Of a stretch of 64,000 bases of DNA, positions 52,600 to 61,915 are shown piece after piece. The DNA comes from Lientehia sp934351765 (lineage in GTDB: Bacteria > Bacillota > Clostridia > Lachnospirales > Lachnospiraceae). Under the pieces are notes generated by a model. The model worked only from the letters and a program-made list of their open reading frames with translations, was not told where the DNA came from and made no database searches. The translations under genes were made by a program, and so were the position numbers. Numbering within the stretch: position 1 is the first letter of the stretch; the number at the start of each line of letters is the position of its first letter. The stretch covers positions 248,001 to 312,000 of the forward strand of contig NZ_JBQKGG010000001.1 of NCBI RefSeq assembly GCF_052118925.1, in the 5' to 3' direction.

Positions 52600-53607
52600 T
52601 TACCTGAGAAGCTCGTTCCACACGGGGTTTCCGGCCAGTGCTTCCACAATGGCTCTCGTTCCCGCAGGAGGGAGGGCTTCCATACACCCGGCACAGGGTA
52701 ATGCCGGATCTTCAACCTTCCGTCCCGTCTGTTTCTGGAACCGGTTATACAAACATACCGTTTTATCCGCTGCCAGCTCTTTTTCTTCCTGAAGTACGCG
52801 GATCTTCTGTAATTTCCGGTTTGCTGCCGCCGTTCCGTCGCTGACAAGCACCACGCGGTCTGCACACTCCCAGGCGGCAAGTACCGTATGGGTCGGCACA
52901 AAGTCTGCCTCCACCACAAGGTAGCGAAACTCTCCGTCATCGATCAGCTTCCGAAACAGGCTCTTTGCCGTTTCCTCACCGACATCCATAAGCCCTGCCG
53001 GAATCCTGGCATTATCAAAGAAATAGACCCCGCTTACATCACGGTTCAGGATCGATGCAAACAGCGGTTCCGGATCATCCCCCTGGATCAGATGCTCCAA
53101 GAGCGTCTGAAGATCTCTGGGATTTCCGCCCTGAAAGATCATCGTACCATCGCCCAGGCTGTTCAGATTGATATAAAGGACCTTCTGCTCCCCGGCCGCC
53201 AGATGGACTGCATAGGCGCCTGCTGCGGCAGAACATCCTGTGTGAGTACCTGCTCCGCTGAACACGACCATCTTCACAGCTGTATCCTCCTGGGAGAATA
53301 ATAACTCAATTGACTGAAACAGGTTTCTTCTGGACTGATAGCGGAACACCTTTCCCGCTGCGGTATCCGGCTGTGAGGTAAAATAACCCACATGAATATC
53401 CCCGATAAACGGAGGATACTCCTTCCGGCTTTCCTCCGGTACAAGGACTGCATCCACCTGACGTCCGGCAATCATGTCATCCAGCGCCTGCTTTTCATAC
53501 ACCGGGTAAAAAACCTCTGCCCGTTCAGGCACCTCCCCCATATATCCGCAAAACCGTTCTGTATATGCAGCATCTGAATCATACACTGCAATCCGTATCT
53601 GTTCCAT
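52600..53607 (-). CDS. TadZ/CpaE-like ParA-family protein with degenerate P-loop
   Basis: 335 residues. N-terminal receiver-like domain (about 1-105; IRIAVYDSDAAYTERFCGYM) and a MinD/ParA-like domain (about 108-335). The P-loop position reads FSGAGTHTGCSAAAGAYAVH: the usual Gly-Lys-[ST] is Gly-Cys-Ser, so the invariant Lys is missing. Degenerate P-loops are typical of TadZ/CpaE, which place pili or secretion machines. No other Tad genes are in the window. Neighbours are an FHA protein and zinc-ribbon membrane proteins. Confidence 0.75.
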   Translation of the reverse strand: MEQIRIAVYDSDAAYTERFCGYMGEVPERAEVFYPVYEKQALDDMIAGRQVDAVLVPEESRKEYPPFIGDIHVGYFTSQPDTAAGKVFRYQSRRNLFQSIELLFSQEDTAVKMVVFSGAGTHTGCSAAAGAYAVHLAAGEQKVLYINLNSLGDGTMIFQGGNPRDLQTLLEHLIQGDDPEPLFASILNRDVSGVYFFDNARIPAGLMDVGEETAKSLFRKLIDDGEFRYLVVEADFVPTHTVLAAWECADRVVLVSDGTAAANRKLQKIRVLQEEKELAADKTVCLYNRFQKQTGRKVEDPALPCAGCMEALPPAGTRAIVEALAGNPVWNELLR

Positions 53608-53631
53608 ACTGTCGTTCTTCCTTCCTGATCC

Positions 53632-54507
53632 TTAGTACCCCATCTTTTTCTCATAATCGGCAATCAGCTTCCTGTTGGCGATCTCGTACTCATTGAACAC
53701 ACTCTCGTTGAACTGGTCCGGTTCAATGGACGGATGATACCAGGACTTTGCTGAAAAATACTGGTTCAGACCTTCATCCTTGAATTTTCTTCCATGTCTT
53801 GCATACAGCTCGTTTCTGGCAAGCCGCAGTTCTTCTTTCGTCAGCCCTGCAAGATCCGCCTCTGTCAAATAGGCAGTATTGCTGTCCGGTAAAATATATT
53901 CCTGCTCTGCCACACCGGCCGTTGTTTCCTGACTGCTTTCCTCTGCGGTAACAGAAGGTGCCACGTAAAGATTTTCAGGCTTTCTGTTCTCCTGCCCGGA
54001 TGTTTCTGTTTCGGAGGTTTCTTCTGCAGCTTCCTCCGTGGTTGTTTCTTCTGCAGCAGCTTCCCATGTCTGTTTTTTCGGATCTGCTGATTTTTTTCCT
54101 CCGAAATGCCATATTCCCAGAACCACTAACGCAGCGAGAAGTAATACCGTCACAATACTGAGGATCACGATCACAATCGTAGACCCTTTCCCGTTTTTCT
54201 GCTTTCCGGACAGCTGATTGCCAGAAGCGCCATAAGGATTTCCAGGCTGATTCTCCATGTACGGTTCCTGCTGATATTCCGGTCCCCCGTCTCCATATGG
54301 TACCTGACTATCATCCGTCTGCCCCTCATAGTCATAACGCTGATCCTGCTCACGATATCCCTGCTCCTGCCATGCTGCCGGCTGGCTTTCTCTGTATGCT
54401 TCCTCCGGTACATAGTCCACGGTTTCCTCCGGATGTACCGGTGCACCGCAGTTTTCACAGAACCTTGCACCCTCCGGAAGCTTTTTCCCACATTCTTCAC
54501 AAAACAT
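53632..54507 (-). CDS. Zinc-ribbon membrane protein with YARHG domain
   Basis: 291 residues. Zinc ribbon CEECGKKLPEGARFCENCG (about 3-21), a Q/Y/G/E-rich linker, one membrane span (about 110-133), a Thr/Glu-rich stalk (about 145-205) and a C-terminal YARHG domain (about 215-288; RLARNELYARHGRKF, then YFSAKSWYHPSI). YARHG domains are extracellular and often linked to wall or peptide binding. GGAGG lies 6 bp before the ATG. First gene of the cluster that ends at 49384. Confidence 0.88.
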   Translation of the reverse strand: MFCEECGKKLPEGARFCENCGAPVHPEETVDYVPEEAYRESQPAAWQEQGYREQDQRYDYEGQTDDSQVPYGDGGPEYQQEPYMENQPGNPYGASGNQLSGKQKNGKGSTIVIVILSIVTVLLLAALVVLGIWHFGGKKSADPKKQTWEAAAEETTTEEAAEETSETETSGQENRKPENLYVAPSVTAEESSQETTAGVAEQEYILPDSNTAYLTEADLAGLTKEELRLARNELYARHGRKFKDEGLNQYFSAKSWYHPSIEPDQFNESVFNEYEIANRKLIADYEKKMGY

Positions 54508-54556
54508 ACGCTACCTCCGCCTCCTCTTATTTTACCATAAACCGAGCAGGCCTGCA

Positions 54557-55819
54557 TCAGATTTTTCTGTCAGTTTCTGCTGATTTTTCAGTATTTCCCT
54601 CTTTTGCCATTTCTGTCAGGCCTTTCTGGTTCAGCCGGTATTTCACAATGTTTCCGATGATCCGATAGATTACAGCAAATAACGGAACACCGATCAGCAT
54701 GCCAATAATCCCGAACAGGCCTCCGAAGAACAGGATTGAAAACACAACCCAGAACGCCGTCAAGCCTGTGGACTGGCCAAGAATCTTCGGTCCCAGAATG
54801 TTCCCGTCAAACTGCTGAAGAATAATAATAAACACAATGAAGATCAGACCCTTGGTCGGACTGGCCAGCAAAATCAGGATCGCACTGGGAATGGCTCCCA
54901 GATACGGGCCGAAAAAAGGAATCACATTGGTGACGCCGACAATCACGCTTACCAGCACTGTATAAGGCATACGCAGGATCGACAGCACCAGAAAACAGAG
55001 AATCCCGATGATCAGAGAATCGACCAGCTTTCCGGCGATGAAACCGCCAAAGATCTCGTTGCTGTCCCGCAGCGTGTCAATGACTGCCACCGCATGCTTT
55101 CTGGAAAACACGGCGTAAATGATCTGCTTGGACTGGCGCTTAAAGGTTTTCCGTCCATTTAGCACATAGATCGCAACAACCACGCCGATGACAATATTCA
55201 GTGTTGTACTGAAAAAGCTGATAATGCCGTTGGTAAGCCGACCGAACAGCACATTGAAATCCTTTAAAAATCCGCTCTGGATCCAGGTCTGGAGCGCATT
55301 CAGTGCTTTTTCACTGATATTCTGAACCATGTCGGCCTCAATTCCCTTGCTCTCCAAAAATGTTGTCAGCCAGGACGCCGTCGCCTGGATCTCGCCCGGC
55401 AGTGTCACCACCATATTTCGGATATTGGTATAAAGCTCCGGGATAACCATGACCATTAAAACGGCAACGATAGCGACCCATACCACCAGCGCCAGAAAAA
55501 TTCCAAGCCCCTTTCGCAGCTTTGCCTCCCGCTCCGGATTTTTTACCAGCTTTTCAAGAGGATTTTTCAGTGCATTTTCAAAAAACTTCGTCATGGGATA
55601 CATGATGTAGGCAATCAGGAAGCCGAACACGATGGGCTCCAGAATCTTCAGAACCATCTTGATCCCGCTGATCACTTTATCAATTTTATAAATAAACAGG
55701 AAAAACAGAATACTTGCCGCAATGACAAGAAATGCCATCAGCCCCATGGACATGTATTTTTTCATGCCGCTGCGTGCTTCGGCCAGCCTGCTCTCCTCTT
55801 CCTTTCGTTCTTGTTCCAT
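54557..55819 (-). CDS. AI-2E family transporter (PerM/YdbI type)
   Basis: 420 residues with about eight membrane spans. Motifs: ILEPIVFGFLIAYIMYP (about 43) and NVIPFFGPYLGAIPSAIL (about 290), GNILGPKILGQSTGL (about 330) and FGGLFGIIGMLIGVPLFAV. Family members export small molecules (proposed AI-2) or act in sodium/proton exchange; the substrate is not predictable. AGGAG lies 6 bp before the ATG. Confidence 0.92.
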   Translation of the reverse strand: MEQERKEEESRLAEARSGMKKYMSMGLMAFLVIAASILFFLFIYKIDKVISGIKMVLKILEPIVFGFLIAYIMYPMTKFFENALKNPLEKLVKNPEREAKLRKGLGIFLALVVWVAIVAVLMVMVIPELYTNIRNMVVTLPGEIQATASWLTTFLESKGIEADMVQNISEKALNALQTWIQSGFLKDFNVLFGRLTNGIISFFSTTLNIVIGVVVAIYVLNGRKTFKRQSKQIIYAVFSRKHAVAVIDTLRDSNEIFGGFIAGKLVDSLIIGILCFLVLSILRMPYTVLVSVIVGVTNVIPFFGPYLGAIPSAILILLASPTKGLIFIVFIIILQQFDGNILGPKILGQSTGLTAFWVVFSILFFGGLFGIIGMLIGVPLFAVIYRIIGNIVKYRLNQKGLTEMAKEGNTEKSAETDRKI

Positions 55820-55853
55820 CCCCGTCTCCTTTCCGGTCTGTTCCGTAACTTTT

Positions 55854-55910
55854 TATTTTACAGGACGCACTTTCCTGTAAAATACGGGAAACCCGCCGGC
55901 TTCCCGGCGG
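55854..55910 (-). terminator. Probable terminator after the HAD gene (two hairpins)
   Basis: CCGCCGG/CCGGCGG (55893-55910) followed on the minus strand by GTTTCCCGTATTTT, then a second 12-bp stem TATTTTACAGGA/TCCTGTAAAATA (55854-55884). Neither has a classic T-run, so strength is uncertain. Confidence 0.5.
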
Positions 55911-55966
55911 ATTTTCCCCTTTTAACATCTCCCGCATTCTTCACAGAACCTGATTTCCCGCAAGCT

Positions 55967-56677
55967 TTAAATCACCGGAAGCTGCGTTACATACTCATAA
56001 AACTCCGGGAACGTCCCGCACAGGAATCCTTCCAGCGGCTTCTCATGGCGGTTCAGCAGGCAGTCCGTGATCAGATAGCCGTTCATGCCAAGGGCAGCCG
56101 TGCACATATCCTCGTCCACATCGTTGCCCACCATCATGCACTGCTCCGGCTTCTTTCCAAACCGTTTCAAAATCGACCGGTAATAGTCCAGGTTCGGTTT
56201 ACAGTAGGTTTCTGCTTCATAGGTGGTTACCATCGAAAAATCCTCCGGATCAAGCCCCGCCCACTTCATGCGCCGCTTTGTCGCCACGGACGGAAATAAC
56301 GGATTGGTCGCCAGGATCACCTCATAGCCCTTTTGTTTTAACAGTTTCACTGCCTTTGCCGCAAGCGCCTGGACACCGGTGGCTGCTTTTGCCTGTCCGA
56401 ACTGATTTTTATAAAACTCGGTGAAATAATCCTCCTTCGGAAGCATGTCCTCACCCATGGCCTCCGAAAAACTGCTCCAGAACCGTTCCCGGTTGGTCAT
56501 GGTCCCGTCATTTTGTACCATGGCCTCCGTTCCCTTCCAGACTGCTCCGACCAGTGCCTTCGGATCGTATCCCTGCGGTCCGAAGGTTTCCGCCAGAGCT
56601 GCCATATAGCACTTTAAAAAGGCATCCTGATCCATGGGAAGCAGGGTTCCGTCCAGGTCAAAGAGCACCGTATCCAT
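55967..56677 (-). CDS. HAD-superfamily hydrolase (phosphatase)
   Basis: 236 residues from the ATG at 56677 (AGGAG 8 bp upstream). Motif I VLFDLDGTLLP (about 3-13) with nucleophile Asp, a helical cap, motif II ILATNPLFPS (about 125) and motif IV MMVGNDVDEDMCTA (about 190). Cytosolic phosphatase, substrate unknown. The start lies 12 bp after the lysA stop, so they are probably co-transcribed. Confidence 0.9.
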   Translation of the reverse strand: MDTVLFDLDGTLLPMDQDAFLKCYMAALAETFGPQGYDPKALVGAVWKGTEAMVQNDGTMTNRERFWSSFSEAMGEDMLPKEDYFTEFYKNQFGQAKAATGVQALAAKAVKLLKQKGYEVILATNPLFPSVATKRRMKWAGLDPEDFSMVTTYEAETYCKPNLDYYRSILKRFGKKPEQCMMVGNDVDEDMCTAALGMNGYLITDCLLNRHEKPLEGFLCGTFPEFYEYVTQLPVI

Positions 56678-56688
56678 ACGGCTCTCTC

Positions 56689-57963
56689 CTACGCCTGCCA
56701 TTTCATATCCTTTAAGATGTCACAGAAATCAAAGGTTGCAAAGTAATCCTTCGGTGTCTCGGCACGGCGGATCATCTGAACACTTCCGTCCTCTTTTAAT
56801 AACAGCTCTGCCGAACGAAGCTTTCCGTTATAGTTATAGCCCATGGAATAGCCGTGAGCGCCGGTATCATGGATCACCAGGAAATCTCCCACATCTACCT
56901 TGGGAAGCATCCGGTCCACTGCGAATTTATCGCTGTTCTCACATAAGGAGCCGGTCACATCGTACTTATGGTCGCAGACACTGTTGTCCTTTCCCATAAC
57001 GGTGATATGATGGTATGCACCGTAGATGGCCGGACGCATCAGGTTTGCTGCACAGGCATCGCAGCCAATGTACTCTTTATAGATATGCTTCTGATGGATT
57101 GCCTTTGTTACCAGACATCCGTAAGGGCCCATCATAAACCGCCCCATCTCGGTATAAATGGAAATATCGTCCAGTCCGGCAGGAGCAAGCACCTCTTCAT
57201 AAACCTTTCTTACACCATCACCGATGACCATGATGTCATTGGGCTCCTGCTCAGGACGGTACGGAATTCCCACGCCGCCGGACAGGTTGATAAAGCTTAC
57301 TCTGATCCCAAGCTTTTCTTTAATTTCCACAGCCAGCTCAAACAGTACTTTGGAAAGAGCCGGATAATACTCATTTGTCACCGTGTTGCTGGCTAAGAAC
57401 GCATGAAGACCGAAGCGCTTTACACCCTTGTCCCGCAGGATCTTAAAGCCCTCCAGAATCTGCTCATGGGTAAAGCCGTACTTGGCATCACCGGGGTTGT
57501 CCATAATTCCGTTGCTCATCTTGAACACACCGCCGGGATTATAACGGCAGCTGATGGTCTCGGGGATCCCCGCACATTTTTCCAGAAAATCAATATGGGT
57601 AAAATCATCTAAGTTGATGGTTGCATTTACTTTTCTCGCAAACTGGAATTCCTCTGCCGGAGTGGCATTGGAGGAGAACATGATTCCCTCTCCGTCAAAG
57701 CCCAGAGCGTCTGCCAGCATCAGCTCTGTTAAGGAAGAACAGTCACATCCACAGCCGTATTCCTTCAGGATATTGATCAGGAACGGATTGGGCGTTGCCT
57801 TTACCGCAAAATATTCACGAAAGCCCTTGTTCCAGGAAAACGCTTCCTTTACGCGTCTGGCATTTTCACGGATTCCCTTTTCATCATACAGATGGTAAGG
57901 AGTCGGATAGGTTTTATCGATTTCTTTTAACTGCCCTAAGGTTACAAAAGGTTCTTTTTTCAT
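56689..57963 (-). CDS. lysA: Diaminopimelate decarboxylase
   Basis: 424 residues, fold type III PLP enzyme. PLP lysine in EYFAVKATPNP (about 50), SSNATPAEEF, glycine-rich NLSGGVGIPYRPEQ (about 252), active-site CENSDKFAVDR (about 342) and YSMGYNYN (about 378). Makes lysine from meso-diaminopimelate; other decarboxylases of the fold are possible but the motifs fit LysA. The ATG at 57963 has AGGAG 12 bp upstream. Confidence 0.88.
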   Translation of the reverse strand: MKKEPFVTLGQLKEIDKTYPTPYHLYDEKGIRENARRVKEAFSWNKGFREYFAVKATPNPFLINILKEYGCGCDCSSLTELMLADALGFDGEGIMFSSNATPAEEFQFARKVNATINLDDFTHIDFLEKCAGIPETISCRYNPGGVFKMSNGIMDNPGDAKYGFTHEQILEGFKILRDKGVKRFGLHAFLASNTVTNEYYPALSKVLFELAVEIKEKLGIRVSFINLSGGVGIPYRPEQEPNDIMVIGDGVRKVYEEVLAPAGLDDISIYTEMGRFMMGPYGCLVTKAIHQKHIYKEYIGCDACAANLMRPAIYGAYHHITVMGKDNSVCDHKYDVTGSLCENSDKFAVDRMLPKVDVGDFLVIHDTGAHGYSMGYNYNGKLRSAELLLKEDGSVQMIRRAETPKDYFATFDFCDILKDMKWQA

Positions 57964-58079
57964 GGATGTACTCTGCTCCTTTCGGTTCTCGTAAGTCTGT
58001 TTCAGCATACCATAGCCGGGTAAAAAGGTCAATGATTATCAGAATCACTCTAAACGGATCCCTTTTCTGTTATACAAAA

Positions 58080-58105
58080 GCCGCCGCCGGTTTCCCGGCA
58101 GCGGC
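58080..58105 (-). terminator. Intrinsic terminator of guaB
   Basis: GCCGCTGCCGG-GAAA-CCGGCGGCGGC stem followed by TTTTGTAT on the minus strand. Confidence 0.85.
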
Positions 58106-58115
58106 CCGAACATCT

Positions 58116-59570
58116 TTATTCGTCCACACTGTAGTTGGGTGCTTCTTTTGTAATATGGATATCATGGGGATGGCTCTCCTTTAAGGAGGCAGCGGAAATC
58201 TTTACAAATTCAGCCTTTTCCATCAGGGTCGGGATATCCTTTGCGCCGCAGTAACCCATACCGGAGCGGATTCCGCCTACCAGCTGGAATACGGTATCCT
58301 CAACGCTTCCCTTATATGCCACACGGCCTTCTACACCTTCGGGAACCAGCTTCTTGGCTCCTGTCTGGAAGTAACGGTCCTTGCTGCCGTTTTCCATGGC
58401 TGCAATGGATCCCATGCCGCGGTATACCTTATATTTTCTTCCCTGGAACAGTTCAAAGGTTCCCGGGCTTTCGTCACAGCCTGCAAACATGCTGCCCATC
58501 ATGCAGACGCTTCCTCCGGCAGCAATCGCCTTCGTCATGTCTCCGGAGTATTTAATACCGCCATCGGCGATGATCGGAATTCCGTATTCCTTTGCGACAG
58601 CGTAGCAGTTCATGATGGCAGTAATCTGCGGAACACCGATTCCGGCTACCACACGGGTTGTACAGATGGATCCGGGGCCGATTCCTACCTTAACGGCATC
58701 AACACCTGCTTCGATCAGTGCCTTGGTTGCAGCACCGGTCGCCACGTTTCCGGCAATAACCGGAAGATCCGGATAATTTGCCTTAATATCACGGACTGCA
58801 TTCAGAATGTTTAAGGAATGTCCGTGCGCCGAATCCACAACAATACAGTCAACCTTCGCCTGTACCAGCGCGTCCACACGCTCTAACATATTGGCGGTGA
58901 TTCCGACCGCAGCGCCGCAGAGCAGGCGGCCCTGTGCGTCCTTTGCGGACAGCGGATATTTAATCTGCTTCTCAATATCCTTAATGGTGATCAGGCCCTT
59001 TAAATTAAAATCCTTGTCCACGATGGGAAGCTTCTCTTTTCTTGCCTTGGCAAGGATCTTCTTTGCTTCCTCCAGGGTAATTCCCTCGGGCGCGGTCACA
59101 AGACCCTCAGAGGTCATGGAATCCTTGATCTTCTTTGTGAAGTCTGTCTCGAACTTTAAATCACGGTTTGTGATGATACCGACCAGCTTTCTGCCCTCGG
59201 TGATAGGAACACCGGAGATCCGGAACTTCGCCATCAGGTCGTTGGCATCTGCCAGAGTATGTTCAGGAGATAAATAGAAGGGATCGGTAATAACCCCGTT
59301 TTCCGAACGCTTTACCTTGTCTACCTCCTCAGCCTGTGCCTCGATAGACATATTCTTATGGATGATACCGATACCTCCCTGTCTTGCCATGGCAATGGCC
59401 ATGCGGTGCTCTGTAACAGTATCCATTCCGGCGCTCATCATCGGAATGTTCAGTCTGATGGTTTTCGTCAGATTGGTAGAAAGATCCACCATATTCGGTG
59501 TTACCTCAGAATATGCCGGAACCAGCAGCACATCATCAAAGGTAATGCCTTCACCGATTATCTTGCCCAT
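58116..59570 (-). CDS. guaB: Inosine-5'-monophosphate dehydrogenase
   Basis: 484 residues. Oxidises IMP to XMP, the first step to GMP. N-terminal EGITFDDVLLVPAYSEV, two CBS domains (about 95-205), IMP-binding loop with catalytic Cys GPGSICTTRVVAGIGVP (about 298), GGIKYSGDMTKA (about 330) and the flap GAKKLVPEGVEGRV (about 400). Monocistronic, with promoter at 59623-59651 and the terminator at 58080. No purine riboswitch was seen in the short leader. Confidence 0.98.
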   Translation of the reverse strand: MGKIIGEGITFDDVLLVPAYSEVTPNMVDLSTNLTKTIRLNIPMMSAGMDTVTEHRMAIAMARQGGIGIIHKNMSIEAQAEEVDKVKRSENGVITDPFYLSPEHTLADANDLMAKFRISGVPITEGRKLVGIITNRDLKFETDFTKKIKDSMTSEGLVTAPEGITLEEAKKILAKARKEKLPIVDKDFNLKGLITIKDIEKQIKYPLSAKDAQGRLLCGAAVGITANMLERVDALVQAKVDCIVVDSAHGHSLNILNAVRDIKANYPDLPVIAGNVATGAATKALIEAGVDAVKVGIGPGSICTTRVVAGIGVPQITAIMNCYAVAKEYGIPIIADGGIKYSGDMTKAIAAGGSVCMMGSMFAGCDESPGTFELFQGRKYKVYRGMGSIAAMENGSKDRYFQTGAKKLVPEGVEGRVAYKGSVEDTVFQLVGGIRSGMGYCGAKDIPTLMEKAEFVKISAASLKESHPHDIHITKEAPNYSVDE

Positions 59571-59622
59571 GTTTTTGTCTCCTTTCTTCCTCCTGCTGCA
59601 AAACTATATTGAATTGTTAATT

Positions 59623-59651
59623 ACAATAACAAAAAACTGCCCTGCTGTCAA
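59623..59651 (-). promoter_or_regulatory. Sigma-A promoter of guaB
   Basis: TTGACA (59646-59651), 17-bp spacer, TATTGT (59623-59628) on the minus strand, about 50 bp before the start. Confidence 0.85.
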
Positions 59652-59688
59652 ACCCTTTTCCCTGCCACAGGGAGTGGAATCCTTTCTG

Positions 59689-60417
59689 TTATTCATCCCA
59701 GTTGTGATATACTTCCTGAACGTCATCATCCTCGTCCAGCATATCCAGGATCCGGTTCATCATCTTGATATCCTGCTCATCGCTGAGGGTCACATAGGTC
59801 TGAGGGATCATGGTCACCTCGGCGCTTGCCATGGGGATTCCCTCTTTTTCCAGCGTTTCGCGTACCTGGCTGAACTCATCGGGATCGGTGGTAATTTCAT
59901 AGCAGTCGTCCTCCTCGGAGAAATCCTCTGCTCCGGCATCCAGCGCCGTCATCATCAGATCATCGGGATCCATTTCACATTCTTCCTTATCAACGATGAT
60001 CTGGCCTTTCTTGTCGAACATGAAGGATACACAGCCGGTAGTCCCCACGTTTCCGCCGCCCTTGGTAAACGCATTGCGGACATTGGATGCAGTACGGTTG
60101 CGGTTATCCGTCAGCGTATCTACAATGATTGCGGTTCCGTTGGGACCGTAGCCTTCGTATGTGACCGATTCATAGTTTACAGAGTTTGCATCTCCGGCTG
60201 CCTTCTTGATTCCGCGGTCAATCGTATCATTCGGCATGTTGTTGGCCTTTGCCTTGGCGATCACATCACGGAGCTTGCTGTTGTTTGCGGGATCAGCGCC
60301 GCCCTCTTTTACAGCTACGGCGATCTCACGGCCAATGACGGTAAAGATTTTTCCCTTTGCCGCATCATTTTTTTCTTTTTTATGTTTGATATTCGCAAAT
60401 TTGGAATGTCCTGACAT
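59689..60417 (-). CDS. yebC: YebC/PmpR family protein
   Basis: 242 residues, full length. N-terminal SGHSKFANIKHKKEKNDAAK, then RDVIAKAKANNMPNDTIDRG and YEGYGPNGTAIIVDTLTDN, and an acidic C-terminus. Family members act as transcription regulators and, more recently, as helpers for translating proline stretches. AGG-rich site before the ATG; promoter at 60476-60504. It is a single-gene unit. Confidence 0.95.
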   Translation of the reverse strand: MSGHSKFANIKHKKEKNDAAKGKIFTVIGREIAVAVKEGGADPANNSKLRDVIAKAKANNMPNDTIDRGIKKAAGDANSVNYESVTYEGYGPNGTAIIVDTLTDNRNRTASNVRNAFTKGGGNVGTTGCVSFMFDKKGQIIVDKEECEMDPDDLMMTALDAGAEDFSEEDDCYEITTDPDEFSQVRETLEKEGIPMASAEVTMIPQTYVTLSDEQDIKMMNRILDMLDEDDDVQEVYHNWDE

Positions 60418-60475
60418 TCTGAACCTCTCCTTTTTCGTTTTTGTATTTTAATTCAAAATAGTCACCTAAATTATA

Positions 60476-60504
60476 ATCTTAACAGTTTTTTTTTGTTCTT
60501 GCAA
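60476..60504 (-). promoter_or_regulatory. Sigma-A promoter of yebC
   Basis: TTGCAA (60499-60504), 17-bp spacer, TAAGAT (60476-60481) on the minus strand. Confidence 0.7.
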
Positions 60505-60507
60505 GTA

Positions 60508-61878
60508 TTATTTTCCATCTGATATTCTGTCCGTTTTCTGTTCTTCCCCGGCTTCTGCTCCGGTCTCCTGTTCCCCGGTCCGCTCGACCCGTACCAGATC
60601 AATGATCTTATGCTTTACCCGAAGGACCGAAAACCTCCAGCCATCGTACCGGATCACCGGGCGCTCCCCGTCGCCTGGGATCCGGTCCAGCCTGGAGATC
60701 AGAAACCCGTTGACCGTATCATACTCCTCGTCTCCAAAGGAAATCCCAAGGATCTCCTCGGCATCCTCCAGCGGTGTCATGCCGCGCATGAGATACCCGT
60801 TCTTTGATGGCTGGATCATGCGTTCTTCCACATCATACTCGTCCAGGATATCACCCACGATCTCCTCCAGAATATCCTCCATGGTGATGAGCCCCGCCAC
60901 CTGGCCGTATTCATCCACCACAAGAACCATCTGAAGCTTCGATGCCTGCATGACCTGGAACAGCTTCCGCACATTTCTTGTTTCCGGAATAAACCGGGCG
61001 GTGCGCAGAAGTCCGGAAAGCTCCGAAAGTGTTTTGTCTCCGGCCTGCCTCTGCTTCTGCCAGAGCACAGCATCCTTTAAATGCAGAATCCCGATCACAT
61101 CGTCCAGGGTCTCCCGGTACACCGGATATCTTGAATTTTTCCCGGAAAGCATTTCCGTTACCGCCTCGTCCAGGGTCAGATCCGCCGACAGCGCCTGAAT
61201 GCTGGTCCGATGGGTCATAATATCTCCGGCCTCTTTATCGTCAAATTCAAAGATATTGGTGATCATTTCCGCTTCATCGGCCTTGATGACCCCCTGCTCA
61301 TGGCCCTCGTTGACCATGGACATGATGTCTTCCTCAGTCACGCTGTCCGCATCTTCACCGGGACGGACACCGAACAGACGCGCAAGAATCGCCGATACGC
61401 CGCTCACCAGACAGACCAGAGGATAAAATAGCAGAGATAATACCCGGATCGCCGGATACAGCCGGTATGCCCAGGCCTCCGGCGCATGGGCCGCCAGCCG
61501 TTTCGGAAGTGCCACGCCGACGGACAAAAAGACCGTAAGCAGAAGAACTGCTGCCAAAACGACCGTTATCCCGGTCAGAATACCTGCCGGGATCTGCTTG
61601 TTTGAAAAACTATGTAACAGCAGGCGCTCCGCCGTCTTTAACAAAACGGCTCCGTTGATCAGACCGCCCACTCCCGACACGGCCTGAACCACTCCTGCAT
61701 AGGAAAAGGGCTTTTCCAGGATCTTTAAGATCCCGGCCGCCCGCCGGTCTCCCTCTTCCTTTCTTCTGGAAAGTTCACTGCTTCCCAGCTCCTGGATCGC
61801 TGCACCGAATCCGTAGAACAGGATCTCGATCAAAAGGATCCCGGCCAGCAGTAACATACTTCGGGGTACATCCCCCAT
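60508..61878 (-). CDS. CNNM/HlyC-CorC family membrane protein
   Basis: 456 residues. CNNM (DUF21) membrane domain (about 1-180), paired CBS domains (about 205-335; FDDKEAGDIMTHRTSIQALS and VLVVDEYGQVAGLITMEDIL) and a CorC/HlyC C-terminal domain (about 350-430; DTVNGFLISRLDRIPGDGE). Members handle magnesium or cobalt efflux. A Glu-rich tail extends beyond the domain. AAAGGAG lies 10 bp before the ATG. Confidence 0.93.
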   Translation of the reverse strand: MGDVPRSMLLLAGILLIEILFYGFGAAIQELGSSELSRRKEEGDRRAAGILKILEKPFSYAGVVQAVSGVGGLINGAVLLKTAERLLLHSFSNKQIPAGILTGITVVLAAVLLLTVFLSVGVALPKRLAAHAPEAWAYRLYPAIRVLSLLFYPLVCLVSGVSAILARLFGVRPGEDADSVTEEDIMSMVNEGHEQGVIKADEAEMITNIFEFDDKEAGDIMTHRTSIQALSADLTLDEAVTEMLSGKNSRYPVYRETLDDVIGILHLKDAVLWQKQRQAGDKTLSELSGLLRTARFIPETRNVRKLFQVMQASKLQMVLVVDEYGQVAGLITMEDILEEIVGDILDEYDVEERMIQPSKNGYLMRGMTPLEDAEEILGISFGDEEYDTVNGFLISRLDRIPGDGERPVIRYDGWRFSVLRVKHKIIDLVRVERTGEQETGAEAGEEQKTDRISDGK

Positions 61879-61915
61879 AGCTTTTTCACTCCTTTTTTCC
61901 CTGCTGTAAGCCTGC

